Shown: positions 1 through 14,416, numbered from the stretch's first letter. The stretch is 64,000 nt of DNA from Aldrovandia affinis (GCA_029706075.1 JAINUG010000149.1:2004501-2068500); one strand, 5' to 3'. Numbers and translations: made by a program. Notes: a model not told the origin generated them from the letters alone.

Positions 1-99
1 TTTGTGCTTGGACTGTAGTACGGACATGAGAAATCACTGCAGGAAACTCACAGCAATTCTTCAGCCTGGCGGGAGGGCTCACTGTACTGAATATAGACA

Positions 100-255
100 G
101 TAACTAGCTAGCTAGTGTTCACGGACATTGCTTGCTAATTCAAGGCTTCAATGATTCAAATGCATGATCACTTACTAAGCCTTGTGTTAGCAAGCAACTA
201 GCAACAACAGATATTGATACCCAATGTCCATGAACGCTAACGTTAGCTAGCTAAC
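100..255. repeat. Imperfect inverted repeat, MITE-like
   Basis: The left arm AGCTAGCTAGTGTTCACGGA continues CATTGCTTGCTAA. The right side has TTAGCAAGC, CAATGTCCATGAACGC and GTTAGCTAGCT. No target-site duplication is identified. Confidence 0.5.
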
Positions 256-777
256 TAATTAGCTGGTTCTCGCTGTTGTGTCTATGTGCCGAGTCTGGCA
301 TAGCAACAACAACAAATGCGGTGAGCACAGACTGCATGGGAGTGACAATGTGCCGCTTTTCCCATTTGGAACTTCTGAAATATTTTTGAATATCCGTGCA
401 CGACGTGTTTGTTACGATGTGAGTGTAAAACAGAAATAGTTCCAGTTAGCTAATTAAAAAAATAATAAAATCCTAAATTCACAGTTGTCAGCAGGACAAT
501 CACTTGGAAATCGAAGGTCGCCTTTCTTAATTTTTAGTCGTCTGAGACGATAGGACAACTGCTAATCTGGGCCCCTGTAACATCGTATTGCAACAATTCT
601 CAGGGAGAATAGTCTATACATTCGCATGGGAGTGGGCAGGACTTCCTGCTCTTCCCTCATGTTACCATTGGAAAGATAAACACAGATTTAGGTCACGCAC
701 TGTATGTCGCTGAACACTCATGTCCCCTCAGTTCATAAATGTTTGACGTCAGAAACGATAACTAGGTAGATGATTTG
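256..777. other. Unannotated intergenic DNA
   Basis: No coding sequence, RNA gene or known repeat recognised. Confidence 0.5.
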
Positions 778-808
778 TATGTGTGTGTGAGTGTGTGTGT
801 GTGTCTGT

Positions 809-852
<44 letters not shown>
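778..852. repeat. (TG)n microsatellite
   Basis: About 75 bases of TG/GT with two TGTC interruptions. Confidence 0.95.
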
Positions 853-854
<2 letters not shown>

Positions 855-1009
855 ACGTGTTTGAGATGAGTGTTTAATGAGGGGTGGAGCTATCCCCCCT
901 GGCTCTTCCCCCCCAGTTTTGTCGTCTTCGATTTGTCTGAGCTTCAACATCTTACATTATTTTCTACAGACAGGCCTTAATCCCCACCACCACCGCTACT
1001 GTCACTGAC

Positions 1010-1017
1010 TATATATA

Positions 1018-1048
<31 letters not shown>

Positions 1049-1053
1049 ACACA
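1010..1053. repeat. (TA)n microsatellite
   Basis: TATATA tract ending in ACATACACACC. Confidence 0.95.
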
Positions 1054-2250
<1,197 letters not shown>

Positions 2251-2416
2251 TCCCTCTGGTATTTCCTGAAGTGCTGCAGCAAGATGTGCACTGAGATTTC
2301 TCTCTCGCTGTCTCTCTCCACTGCATTACTGCTCAGCCAGTCTGTTTCTTCAGTGTGTGTGTGTTGTTACAAACACACAGACACTCTCACACACTACAGG
2401 CACGCATTCCCCACAC

Positions 2417-2418
2417 AT

Positions 2419-2470
<52 letters not shown>
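2417..2470. repeat. (CA)n microsatellite
   Basis: About 54 bases of CA, with scattered CACACA words to 2600. Confidence 0.95.
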
Positions 2471-2471
<1 letters not shown>

Positions 2472-2599
2472 GCTATCACTGAAGAAACAGACTGGCTGAG
2501 CAGTCACACACTCACACACTCATACACACACATGTTTACACACACGCTCTCACACGCTCTTGCATACACTTATACACAAGCACACACATACCGTCACAT

Positions 2600-3415
2600 T
2601 TATGCACAGTCACACTTACTGTTGTGAAAAATGTAAAAGGTATGGGCAAGCCCTCGGCCTGAGAATGAGACAAATTTGTGTCTGGCGGACAGTATGGCCT
2701 ACAGGTTACAGGTTAGCAGATTTTTTGTCAGACAGAGATTTTAGCTTCAAGCAAGATAAACATTTTCATCCATTTCCTGTGAGCCACTTCCTCTCTGGCC
2801 CTGTGTTCTATGTAAGGCCGTTCAGAATTCAGAAGCCTGTTTGTATCATATAAGGCGGCCTGATCTAATGCCCCCCTACGTTGAGCCAGGGGTGAGGGGC
2901 TCAGCAGGGCTCTGCTGGGGAAGACGGGGGTGTTTAATTATTCACTGGTCTGTATGTTTATCATCTTAATTGGGGCTGCAGCTGCCTGTCACTCAGCAGT
3001 GGTCTGTAGGGGCAGCTGTCACTCAGAACTCAGACAGGATTCCAATGCCAGTGCTGGCCTGGGACTGACCCTTATACCCAGCTCCTACTGCGTGTTACAG
3101 TAGCACTGATTCAGATTAACATGTACAGTAGAGTCATGTATAATCCCTAATCGACTCAGACTGTAGAGTAATATGTAATCCCCTATGTCCTATAAATTAT
3201 TCGCAGCCTCAGGTACTTGGAGAGATCACTCCATATTAATTAGATTTTGACTCAGAAATTAGATGAGTGTATAAGTTTAGATACCCAGTTAAACAGTTAA
3301 TTTAAGTATGAATCAGAGCTGATTTTATACTAAAGTGGCCTGGATTGAGAGGAGCATTGCAGACAGTTGAAGGTAAAAGAAATGCTGCTGGTTTAATGTG
3401 TTGTAATATTCTGGT
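2600..3415. other. Unannotated intergenic DNA
   Basis: Unique-looking sequence; no gene or repeat recognised. Confidence 0.5.
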
Positions 3416-3418
3416 TTA

Positions 3419-3419
<1 letters not shown>

Positions 3420-3458
<39 letters not shown>

Positions 3459-3530
3459 ATTTTTGTGTTTGTGCACATGTGTGTGTTTGTGTGAGCATGT
3501 GCCGTGTGTGTGTGCACAAGCAAGCATGCT

Positions 3531-3564
<34 letters not shown>

Positions 3565-3577
3565 GCAAGCAAGCATG

Positions 3578-3639
<62 letters not shown>

Positions 3640-3700
3640 ATGCATGCCGTGTGTGTGTGTGCAAGCAAGCATGCTGTGTGTATGTGCGTGTGGTGGGTGT
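3420..3700. repeat. (GT)n microsatellite with GCAAGCAAGCATGCTGTG units
   Basis: Three GT runs (3420-3457, 3536-3560, 3579-3635) are separated by a repeated GCAAGCAAGCATGC word. Confidence 0.95.
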
Positions 3701-4109
3701 GTGTGGGCGGGCACAGACAAGCTGTCAGGGTTCAGACAGGAGTGCTACATCAGAATGTGAAATAACTGAAGCATTTGGAGTCACAGTGCAGCAAGGCCAG
3801 TTGGAGACACAGAACTATCTGGATTTCCTGGCTTATAACTGAAATTTTTATTAGTATATATTTCAAACATGCCAAGAGTATTATCTGGCAGTATTACTTA
3901 TGATTATGGTTATGGTTATGGTTTCCTACCAACCCCTCCTACACTCTTGAAATGCCTATATTCACATAACATCCTTATTTATAATCATATGGCCAACTTG
4001 GTCTGCTACAGATCTTTTTTTTGTCTTTTTGGAAAATACTAGTTTCACAGCCTCTTGCTGAAAGTTGAAAATTGTTGAAAAAAGTTGTCCTTCTACTTAT
4101 GGCTATAGA

Positions 4110-5420
4110 TGTGGAATAGAGCAGCCAGTCTGTGCTGTAGTATAGAGCAGCCAGTCTGTGCTGTAGTATAGAGCGGTCAGTTTGTGCTGTAGTATAGAGC
4201 AGCCAGTCTGTGCTGTAGTATAGAGCGGTCAGTTTGTGCTGTAGTATGCTGTGCTGTAGTATAGCGGTCAGTCTATGCTGTAGTATAGAGCGGTCAGTCT
4301 GTGCTGTAGTATAGAGCGGTCAGTCTGTGCTGTAGTATAGAGCGGTCAGTCTGTGCTGTAGTATAGAGCGGTCAGTCTGTGCTGTAGTATAGAGCGGTCA
4401 GTCTGTGCTGTAGTATAGAGCGGTCAGTTTGTGCTGTAGTATAGAGCGGTCAGTCTGTGCTGTAGTATAGAGTGGTCAGTCTGTGCTGTAGTATAGAGCG
4501 GTCAGTTTGTGCTGTAGTATAGAGCGGTCAGTCTGTGCTGTAGTATAGAGCGGTCAGTCTGCTGTAGTATAGAGCGGTCAGTCTGTGCTGTGGTATAGAG
4601 CATTCAGTCTGTGGTATAATGTGGTATAGAGCGGTCAGTCAGCTGTGGTATAGAGAGGTCAGCCTGTGCTGTGGTATAGAGTGGTCAGTCTGTGCTGTAG
4701 TATAGAGCGTTCAGTCTGTGCTGTAGTATAGAGCGGTCAGTCTGTGCTGTAGTATAGAACAGTCAGTTTATGGTATGGAGCAGTCTGTCTGTAGTATAAT
4801 GTGGTATAGAGCGGTCAATCAGCTGTGGTATAGAATGGACAGTCTGTTGTGGTATAGAGAGGTCAATCTGTGCTGTGATATAGAGCATTCAGTCTGTGGT
4901 ATAATGTGGTATAGAGCGGTCAGTCAGCTGTGGTATGGAATGGACAGTCTATTGTGGTATAGAGCGGTCGGTCTGAGCTGTGATATAGATTGGTCAGTTT
5001 GTTACAGATCTTTTTTTCATTTTTTTGGACAATATTAGTCTCACAGCCTCTTGCTGAAAGTTGAAAATTGTTGAAAAACGTTGTCCTACTTGTTGGTATA
5101 GAGTGATCAGTTTGTGCTGTGGTATAGAGCAGTCAGTCTGCTGTGGTATAGAGTGGTCCGTGTGTGCTGTGGTATAGAGCAGTCAGTCTGCTGTGGTATA
5201 GAGCAGCCAGTATGTACTGTGGTATAGAGTGGTCAGTGTGTGGTATGGTATAGAGTGGTCAATCTCTGCTATGGAATAAAGTGGTCAGTATGTGCTGTGT
5301 TATAGAGCAGTCAGTCTGTGCTCTGGTATAGAGTGATCCGTCTGTGCTGTGGTATAGAGTGGTATAGAGTGGTCAGTATGCTGTGGTATAGAGCGGTCAG
5401 TCTGTTGTGGAATGCTCTGG
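4110..5420. repeat. 26-bp minisatellite field
   Basis: Units of TATAGAGCGGTCAGTCTGTG plus CTGTAG, near-perfect from 4180 to 4590 and then decayed to 5420. The block is split by a second copy of its own left flank (see finding). Confidence 0.95.
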
Positions 5421-5429
5421 GCAGTCTGT

Positions 5430-7500
5430 TCTGGGTGGAAGTGGAGGGTTGAATACTTGTTGTCATGGCTCCAGACACCAGACAGGGAAACAAAATTCAG
5501 GAGGAATACAAACAAGCCTCCATTTCCTATCAAATCAGACATAGTATATGCTGTATTTTCCTAATTATTTCCTACATATTCTTTAGCATGTTTTACACAA
5601 TTAAGGGTGTGGTCATATATTCAGAAGGCAAATCAAGGTCATTTTTACCCCATATTGTTGTCAACACAAGCTGCACCACTATTCACTGTGAATGCAGACA
5701 TGAGAAAATATCTGGGTTCATTGAAAACCAGGGGACACAGTAATGCCTGCATTCCTTTTAGAGGGCCTGCAGAGTATGCCAGAATGCTGGCCTCCATGCT
5801 TTAGGTGTGGAATAATTATAGCTTGGCACAGATATCAAAAATGGAATAACAGACTATTGTACTTTGTTGTATAATTGAGGGCAAATCTCACTTCAGTCAC
5901 TTTTTAGAGGAATTGCGTTTGTAATTATTTGGTGAAAAGAGGCTTTTAAGGGGGGCAGGCCCTGTTTGCGCTAATGGGGTCTGTCTCATTACTGAAATAA
6001 CCCTCTTCTAGAAATGGAACAGAAGAAACACAGTGTTATGATTTTTTAAGATTAATGGGCTCAAAATGTGTATCGTTAAATGGCCATAATTCTATGGTTA
6101 TAGTGTTGTAATTCCATGGTTATAGTGTTATAATTCCACAGTTATAGGCTGTATTTATTGTGTGTCATTCTCAGGCCAAGATGTGTCACCCTTGTGATGG
6201 GCTCTGAAAATGTGAAGCACATGTCTCTCTTGTGTCTAATTTGGATTTAAATTCCCCCAGCACAGCCCCGAGACAGGGCTGTATGGAACAGGGTGAATTT
6301 CTTCCCTTAACAGTCATTTAGATCTGCAGATCCTCCGTCCACTCCGTCTGTTAGTGGAGGGTTAAGGGCAGCAGTTGCTTGGCGTCAGAGCCCAAATGGG
6401 GAAAGCTGGGCTCTTTCACTTGTTTCAGTAGGAAATGCTAAATAAGTCAGATAAGGGGCTGTAATTGAATTTAACAGGAAGCCACGGAAGTTTATGTTGG
6501 CTGCAGTTTGCTATGCCAGATAAGCTGCAGCAAGTTTGTTCCTGCTATAAGAAACAGATCTTAAAAACCATAGAATACAGTACACAGCTCTTAAAAACCA
6601 TAGAATGCAAGTACACACAAACCATAGAATGCAGTACATATATCCCCAGTTGAGAGACCATAGAATGGTTATGAATTAGTGGATGAGAGCCATCAGCCAA
6701 AATGCTGGCCCAATCGATCAGGAGTGATTGAGAGGCACCAAATCATTTCAATAAAATATCAGATTATCTGTTGGTACAGAAAGAAAATAAAAAATAAATG
6801 TTTATCCTCAGAGTTGTATATGCACATATGTGTTCAGGAAAAATAGGTTATATTCTCATAGCTATCTAGACTGGTAAAATAGTAATACGCAAGGTCATTA
6901 AGAAGTCATTAAAGGCCACCGCAGACTGACCTCTGATCAGTCCTTATTGGTGGTGCTGTTGTTTTGATTGTTTCTCTGCTCATTTTTTGTGTGGCCTTTG
7001 TGAAAGTCTTTACTCACTGCCACAGTCAGCAAAGATAATAAATTGTGTTTGTCTTCAGCAGGGAATAGTGTCACACTTAACTTTAACAAATGGCGATTTT
7101 GAGACTGATTGCATGCTTGACCTGGTGAATAAAGATCACTCTTTACATTGCTTTAATCTACCTTTATGATTTTTGCTTTCTCGAACTCATCTGATTAGCT
7201 GTGCCTGAGCCACAGCTCCACCCAGGAAGCAGTTTCCTGTCGGCTTGTGCCCACTTCCTTATGGTAGAGGTGGCCCCATTCCACATGACCTGCTTCTAGA
7301 TTTTCCCAAGACAAAAAGAGAGTGTAAAATCAGACAGAACTAGAACACCAGGGTTCCTTCTGGTTTGTGGTGTGATAAGTTTGGGTGTAATTGTGGGAAA
7401 GCCTGATGCGTGCTACAATAGCCTGGCTGCTGGAATGCTCTCGATGCCCCACTATTTCCCGACAGCACCACCAGAGGGTGCTAATCTCTCTCTTCACGTG
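5430..7500. other. Unannotated intergenic DNA
   Basis: No exon, RNA gene or transposon recognised. A small repeat AAAACCATAGAATGCAGTAC occurs about four times at 6562-6665. Confidence 0.5.
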
Positions 7501-7721
7501 CTGTCAGTGTGTAGTCTAACCACTATAATCTAAATTCGGAGCAGAACAAACGTCCTGTAAATGGTCAAAGCCCATGTGGCCCTCTTGGGTCTGTGCCAGG
7601 GGACTGTATGAGCCCCCCCTGCCCTCCCATGCTCTCCACCCCCTCTCTAGAGACACACAGGGACGCTGGAATTCATTGCAGACGGCCCTGCCTGCATTGC
7701 GCTGGCACAGAGTAAACCCAC

Positions 7722-7761
<40 letters not shown>
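7722..7761. repeat. (GA)n microsatellite
   Basis: About 40 bases of AG/GA. Confidence 0.95.
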
Positions 7762-7762
<1 letters not shown>

Positions 7763-10060
7763 GCTACAGCAGGATAGGAAGGAGAGAGTGGAGTGTGAAT
7801 ATGCTGTACACGGAGGCTGCATCCCAATAGTCTCTCCTCAGTTCCTTCCCTCGTCTCCTTCTCCACGTCGATGGCGTGTCATTTAAGGATGAGACAATAT
7901 TAGGAGACGAGGAGATCAAGCAAACGAGGGTAGAGGACGAGGAATTGAGCAGCACAGAGATGCGGTGGGATGAAATGGGACACCCCACACACACCTACAT
8001 CACCTGATGTGATGCTGATAAGCGATGACATCAATCTGAGCTGAAGTCCCTGTAGTAACTATAGAAACAGACCTCTGGTCGGATCATATAGACAGAAAAA
8101 TGTTATCATGTAATGAATAAATTTCTCCTCAAATTAATGATAATTCTCAGTATTTTAGTACATATGCTTCACTAGTGATGAACGGCACATAATCACATAA
8201 TACATTGAGTTCGTGAAGTTATGTCTATTTTCATGCATTTCAATATTCCGAATTGACAGGACTCCCAACTGACCGTGGAGGTTGCATTGAGCGAGGCTTA
8301 GAATATGATTGGGCATTCCAAATTGGGAGAAACAAGCATACATAATATTATTTTTTTTTAATCCTAAACATGGAATTCTTATGTCTTTATCTAAGCTATT
8401 AGGTTTGCAGTGCAATGCAAGAAAATTAATAAATAAATAACATTTTATACGGTTCATGTTTTGTGTTTGTTCTGAAATAAATTTGATCTGTTTTGCATTT
8501 CTTTCACGAGGGAAATTATACACACTGGTACGACACTGATCAATACAACGTGCACACGCCAGTGTCCCTGTCTAACCCGGCTCCAGCACTGCTGTTTTTC
8601 CACACTCCCTTTACCTGGGAGTCAGGTGGTGAAGACACTCTGGCAAATCAATTGCACTAATTGTTTAATTACCTACCCGAGAAAAAGAAAAAGCAGGATT
8701 CGTGGGCCAGATTTGAGTGGCCCTCCTCCCACCTCCTCCTTTTGCTCCTTTCCTCACCCCCTTATTTATTTATTTACTTAACCAGTAAGTCTCTTTGATA
8801 CGTTGAAAATATTGAACATATCAGATGTGTAATTTTCTGTGCTGTTCCACGACCATGGAGCATTGATTTATAACTAGATATATAACTCCCTCTTTCCAGA
8901 TCCCTCGTCCTGTCCCCTTATCTACTTCTGACGTAAATGTGAAGTCAACGGAGATGGGAAAGGAGGGAGAGTGTCGGGATGCGGCCCCCGAATGTTGTTA
9001 TTCTCACAGACTCTGTGCTCAGAGCCACATTTCACACATCCCGGGCAGGTTTAGTGAACACCGTTTATCCCCTATGTGGGGCTGGTGGAGGGGCGCTTAG
9101 AGGTAAAGGGTATAGGTTGGCGGTCAGGGTTAGTGGTAGGGGTTAGGGCTTAGCGGGGTTAGAGGTGGAGGTTAGGGATTGTTAGGGGTAAGGGTTCGAT
9201 CGGACCAGGACTGATGGGGTGTGAGGAAACTCTGAGGGGAGTATCCCTGGGTGATCTCAGCCGTGCCAAAGTGAGACAGACACAGCCGCCCCCGGGGGAA
9301 CTGTATTGCACTAGGTCTTTCACATGAGAGAAACTGGGCCTCTCATTAATGGATCAAACAACCAGGTCAGAGTCTGAAATGATCCTCCTGAACAGGCGAA
9401 ACAGGAAGAAACAAGCGAGAGAACAAAGTGAAATGCCAAGTGCACAAACGGAGTGTGGAAACGAGCAGTGCTCCTTCACTTTACACGACGTCTCGTTTTC
9501 TACTGTCTTATCTTATCAAGATATATTTGGAACCTATATTGAGATTTAAAATGTATATTTTTCAAGAGAAAGACCTGAGAAACACAAAACACTCATTTGG
9601 ACAGTCTGATGGTGATGTAATTTTGGCCTAGGAGAAATGGAAATGGAAAAGAAAACAGAGTGATGCCAGTAGCATTTTTCCTGTCCTTGGAAAACCACAG
9701 CACTTGCCCGTTTTTTTCATTTACTGCCACTGCTGCCTATCAGGCAGCTATGTCCTTCACAGTGTTTCTAAACAGTGTTTGTCAGTGGGAAGCATTTCTG
9801 CATGAGTGGACAAGATTCATTCAAAATGTATAGCATTAAAAGCCATTTCTAGATCTTTTTTTAATCCACTAATAGTTATGGTCACAAACACTAATTTAAT
9901 TAGGTATTTTACAAGTGTGCATGAAAAATGGGGAGCAGGCGCCGTAACCACAGAAAGCGGTTGCCATGTGAGGAGAGGTTTGGTGGCGTCATAGTGATTC
10001 TCTGGCTGCTTCTTCACTTTTGAAGATGGAGGCGCTGTAGAGGAGGTCGTAGCACGGTGC
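7762..10060. other. Unannotated intergenic DNA
   Basis: No gene seen. GGTTAGGG-like words cluster at 9105-9200. The rest is unique. Confidence 0.5.
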
Positions 10061-10147
10061 TGTGACAGGCACACACTGGGGGTGCAGATGTGTGACTGCA
10101 TGCTGGAGTGTGAGAGTCCTTTGTGTAGCTGTGCTAACAGGCGTGCT

Positions 10148-10300
10148 TCACACACACACACACACTATACACACACACTCACACACTATACACACACACA
10201 CACACTATACACCCACACACACACTACACACACACACACACTATACACCTGTTCACACACACACTCACACGCTGCACTCACTATACACACACAGACACAC
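10148..10300. repeat. CA-rich microsatellite with CTATACACAC units
   Basis: CACACA runs alternate with CTATACACAC. Confidence 0.9.
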
Positions 10301-11560
10301 ACATGTCGGGGAGGTGCATTTTAACCATCCTGCGCAGGCAGACAGAGTGGGGCCATCTTTGGCGGGTTTATGGCTCTGTGAGTGAAGCCAGGGCACTTGG
10401 GTTGGTGAACCAGTGCCACACCCCACAACTTCAGGCTTATACCTACAGTTGAGCTGAATACTATGGGTCATGGAGAAAATAATTATGGCCCGCCAGATTA
10501 AAGTGGAGGTCAACATGGTATGATTGGCCTCCTCACTTAGCAATGCTCTTGAGTATATCCCCAAATAGCAGCTCAACTAACACCTTGGTATAAATGAAGC
10601 TGGCTTCACCAGGCCCTAGTGATGTTTGATATTGCCATGATTCTCAACATGAGAGGAACATATCAAGGCCAACTTTGAAAAGATATCTTGTGGTAGTAAG
10701 CGACCCAAAACAAAAATATAAAAAGGGGTTCTGAACCTGGCTTGGGCTGGAACTCCCCCCAAATCGTAAATTATGGGCTAAGAAGGGAGTGAACCAACCA
10801 CCCCCTCAACACTTAAAGTCTGACCTGCTGATGACACAATGTTTTTTTTTGGTGGGAACTCTACAAGTCTCTGTCCTGTTTTCTCTCTTGGAAGACCTGG
10901 TGCCAACCAACACCTTGCCTGCATGTGTTTGTACTTGGAGAGAGACAAGCTTGGTTTGGTATCATTTTCTTCCATTTAATCTCTTTTGTGATTGTTACAT
11001 GTCAATTTTATGTTTAGAAGTTAGTATTTGTTAAGCCGGAATATCCACTTTGGAACTTACGTCTTTCGTGGCCAGATGTGAGTGGAGCTTGACATGGTAC
11101 GAGCAAGCTTGTGAAATGGTAGCGATAAATGTTCCATATGTGAGGAGACAGAACTAAACTCTACATATTGGATGTTCCGATTTAGTTTTTGTTAAGGTAG
11201 TTGAACCTACGTATGTAGATTGGACATGGAATGTTTTGTCTAACTGTTGTAACTGAATAAACCAGCTGTTAATTTTAATTGAATGGTGAGTTGTATATTT
11301 TGATGAAGGTTGATCCACCAGTTTGCTTTGCCTATCAATGAATTCGGAGATTTAATTCAGAGATAATTGGTATCCTGTGTAGCGATTATTATATTAAATC
11401 AAATAAATATATTTTACATGTAGGATAAGTGAGGGGGTTTTAACGCGTAATACCACTTTTGTTCAGTATTCAGAGTGCTGAACTTTAAACAAGGGCATTT
11501 CACTGTTAAGGCTACTGGATTCAGAGAATAGACCATTTTTATTCTAACTTCACTGTTCCG
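10300..11560. other. Unannotated intergenic DNA
   Basis: No gene, RNA or repeat family recognised. Confidence 0.5.
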
Positions 11561-11561
11561 A

Positions 11562-11872
11562 CACACAATACACACACACACTACACACAAATACACTATA
11601 CACACGCAACACACACATACTCATACACGTGCACAAACACACACACACACACATATACACACACTTACACACACATACAGACACAGACACATACAAAATG
11701 CACACACACATACACAGACAGACACACACACACACACACACACACACGCATATGCACATGTGCAGACACACAAACACACACATGCATACATACATGCACA
11801 CACACACACAAACACGTGCAACACACACACACGCACGCATGCACACACACACACACACGCATGCACACACAA
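11562..11872. repeat. Compound CA microsatellite
   Basis: About 310 bases of CACACA with ACATAC, ACGCA and GACACA interruptions. Confidence 0.95.
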
Positions 11873-12064
11873 TGTCTCTGTGATCTACTTTTCATGGAGA
11901 TCAGTGTGACAGCAGCAGGAACAGGTCTCTGACAGCGAAACAGTGAGACATTGTGGGTCTCAATGAGGGGAGAGGGGTTGAGAGAGAGAGGGGGAGAGAG
12001 CTAGGCCAGATCACTCCGATGTCAGTACCAGGGTGAGTGTGGGACTGCGGCACACTCAATCCTG

Positions 12065-12693
12065 CCTGAGAGTGTGTGTTTGTGAGTGCATGTATGTGAG
12101 TGTATGAGTATGTATGTGGGAGAGTGTGTGTGTGTGTGTATGTATGTATGCATGCATGTGTATGTGTGTGTATCTGCATGTTTACTCCTAACGGGTGTAC
12201 CAGCCTTGAATGAAAGAGCCTCCTTCACCATGTGCTAGGCTGTGACATGGGGGCGGGTTATCTGGAGGGGTGTGGTTATGTAAATTCAGCTCTGTCTGTA
12301 ATGAAGGGACAGGAGGGCTCTTTTATTTACTCAGCATCTGAATGGAGAAAATGGCAGCAAACTGTGAAACCAACAGCGACCCTGAGGTATGTGTGTTTGT
12401 GTGTGTGTTTGAGAGAGGGAGAGAAAAGTGTGTGTGTTTGTTTGTGTAAGGGAGAGAGAGGAAGAGAAACAAAAGTCTGCGAGCGATGGAGAGTGTGTCT
12501 AAGGATGTGTGTGTGTGTGTGTTTGAGAGAGAAAGAGAAAGAGAAAAAAGTGTGTGATAGAAAGGGACAGTGTGTGTTTAAGAATGTATGTGTGTGAGAG
12601 AGAGAATGCAAGAAAGTGTGTGAGAGAGCATGGCTTTAAGAATGTGTCTGAGAGAGTGAGTGGGTTTAGAATTATGTGAATGAGAAGTTATGA

Positions 12694-12725
<32 letters not shown>

Positions 12726-12730
12726 GTGGT
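12065..12730. repeat. GT- and GA-rich low-complexity region
   Basis: GTGTGTATGTATG (12069-12180), GAGAGA and GTGTGT mixtures to 12640, and a pure GT run at 12693-12725. Confidence 0.85.
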
Positions 12731-12934
12731 TATGTTTGGCAGGGTTGATTTTCTGCATCTTTGGGAGGGCCTTTGTGACTGAAATGCATATGAGTGCTGT
12801 GGCACCACGAATGTGCATGTTTTTTATGTGCTGTCAACAGCTGCCTGTTTGAGCTCTGCTCCTGTAACACACCCTGCCTCTCTCAGCTTCCTGTGGACTG
12901 CCCGGAAACAGGCATTTGCCCACCACTGTTTGGT

Positions 12935-13215
12935 GTTGATTGGTGTGACTGTGGTGTGTGAGTATGAGACTAGTAATGGTTAATCACAGGTTGGTGATTG
13001 GTCAGGGTTAATCACAGCTCCGTGATTGGTGAGGGTTAATCACAGCTCATTGATTGGTCAGGGTTAACCACACAGCCAGGGTTAATCACTGTTTGGTGAT
13101 TGGTCATGGTTAATCACAGCTCGTTGATTGGTCAGGGTTAGTCACAGCTCGGTGATTGGTCAGGGTTAGTCACAGCTCGGTGATTGGTCAGGGTTAGTCA
13201 CAGCTCAGTGACTCT
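12935..13215. repeat. 28-bp minisatellite carrying ATTGG boxes
   Basis: Units of GGTTAATCACAGCTCGGTGA plus TTGGTCAG, about eight copies, each with a TGATTGG word (inverted CCAAT box). Confidence 0.9.
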
Positions 13216-13586
13216 GCAGTGAACTTCCTCTTACCTGCAGATGCTGTTTTGCTGAGACCTTATTGGTCCAGCAGAAAGTGCAGGTGAGAATGTGCCCCTC
13301 ACCTGTGTTTGTGTTTGTGGATTCAGGTGTAACTGGCAGGGAATATGTTGCATAAGATGAATGATAATTCAATAAGTCACACTGCTGTCTGTTGGATAAA
13401 CAGCACTCTGGCATTTTGACACGAGGACTGAGCCACCTCTGAATGTTTACTGCCTGTTATATATCTAAATCTATATATATGATAGTAAGCCGAATAAAGA
13501 TGATGATGTCATTGGATGCATGGAGAGGGAACAGTAACACGATAAACATACGCACTCCAAAAAATCTCAGCATAAGGTGCCGAGTC

Positions 13587-13978
13587 GGGGCCTCCGGTAG
13601 CGTAGCGGTCAAACGCACCCATATTGGCTGGGCCTTTATGAGTGTGAGCTGCCTATCATGGTCACGGTTCGAAACCCGACTGTACCAGACCAGCTCTGGT
13701 GGGGAGTCCTGATCGGGGGTGGCATTTGGCTGTCTGCCCCAGGGCGAGGGGGGAAGGAGAGCTGGCACGAGCTCACCAAGGAGCGGTAGGGCGACCTCAT
13801 AAACAGGGCTGGGCGAGTTCCATCTTGGAGCAGGCGAACATTGCCTAGAGATATTCGCTCATCCCGGAGAGGCGGGTGGTGAGATCGTGGGAGGGTAAAA
13901 TCAAAAAGAAACAGAGGGTATAATTGACTGCCAAATTGGGAGAAAAACAGGGTGAAAAATCTGAAACAAAAAAATAAA
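13587..13978 (+). mobile_element. Long tRNA-derived SINE with 15-bp target-site duplication
   Basis: The head GGTAGCGTAGCGGTCAAACG (A box) and GGTTCGAAACC (B box) is followed by a roughly 300-base body and the tail AGAGGGTATAATTG, AAATTGGGAGAAAAACAG and an A-rich end. Flanking 15-base repeats ATAAGGTGCCGAGTC at 13572-13586 and 13979-13993 prove insertion. At 392 bases it is long for a SINE. Family-mates lie at 16.2 kb and at the right edge of the window. Confidence 0.85.
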
Positions 13979-14219
13979 ATAAGGTGCCGAGTCAAATTGG
14001 AATACTTGAAAGAATGAGATTTCGGCCACATGGAGATGGACGAAACATGAAAATCATGAAAATCCATAACTGTCTGTTTTGTGTGCGTTTAGAATGCGTA
14101 GTGGAGGGGCTGTGTTTTTAGCAAAAGGCGGGGTTTCCCATTTGTTACCGAGATGGCAAAGGAATCAGAAAGTCATCAAACTCTTGTGATGATACCTAGT
14201 GACCCAGGTATAGGCTAGG

Positions 14220-14416
14220 GGCGGCATTGTAGTATCATGGTTAGGGAACTGGGCTTGTAACGCAAAGGTTGCAGGTTTGATTCCCAGGTGGGGCAGTGTC
14301 GTTGTACCCTTGAGCAAAGGTACTTAACCTGAATTGCTTCAGTAAATATCCAGCTGTATAAATGGATTGTATGTAAAGAAATGTAAACTGTGTAAGTCGC
14401 CTGTAATATAATATAG
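14220..14416 (+). mobile_element. V-SINE/UnaSINE-like SINE
   Basis: tRNA-like head with GTAGTATCATGGTTAGGGAA (A-box region) and GCAGGTTTGATTCCC (B box), a body with GAGCAAAGGTACTTAACCTG and CAGCTGTATAAATGGAT, and a tail GTAAGTCGCCTGTAATATAA. Similar elements are known from many teleosts including eels; naming is from memory of the family, not a search. Confidence 0.8.

Noticed and set aside
13600-13670. tRNA gene at the SINE head
   Set aside because: A and B boxes are present but no cloverleaf closes and a long body with target-site duplication follows; it is a SINE head. Same for 16.5 and 20.5 kb.
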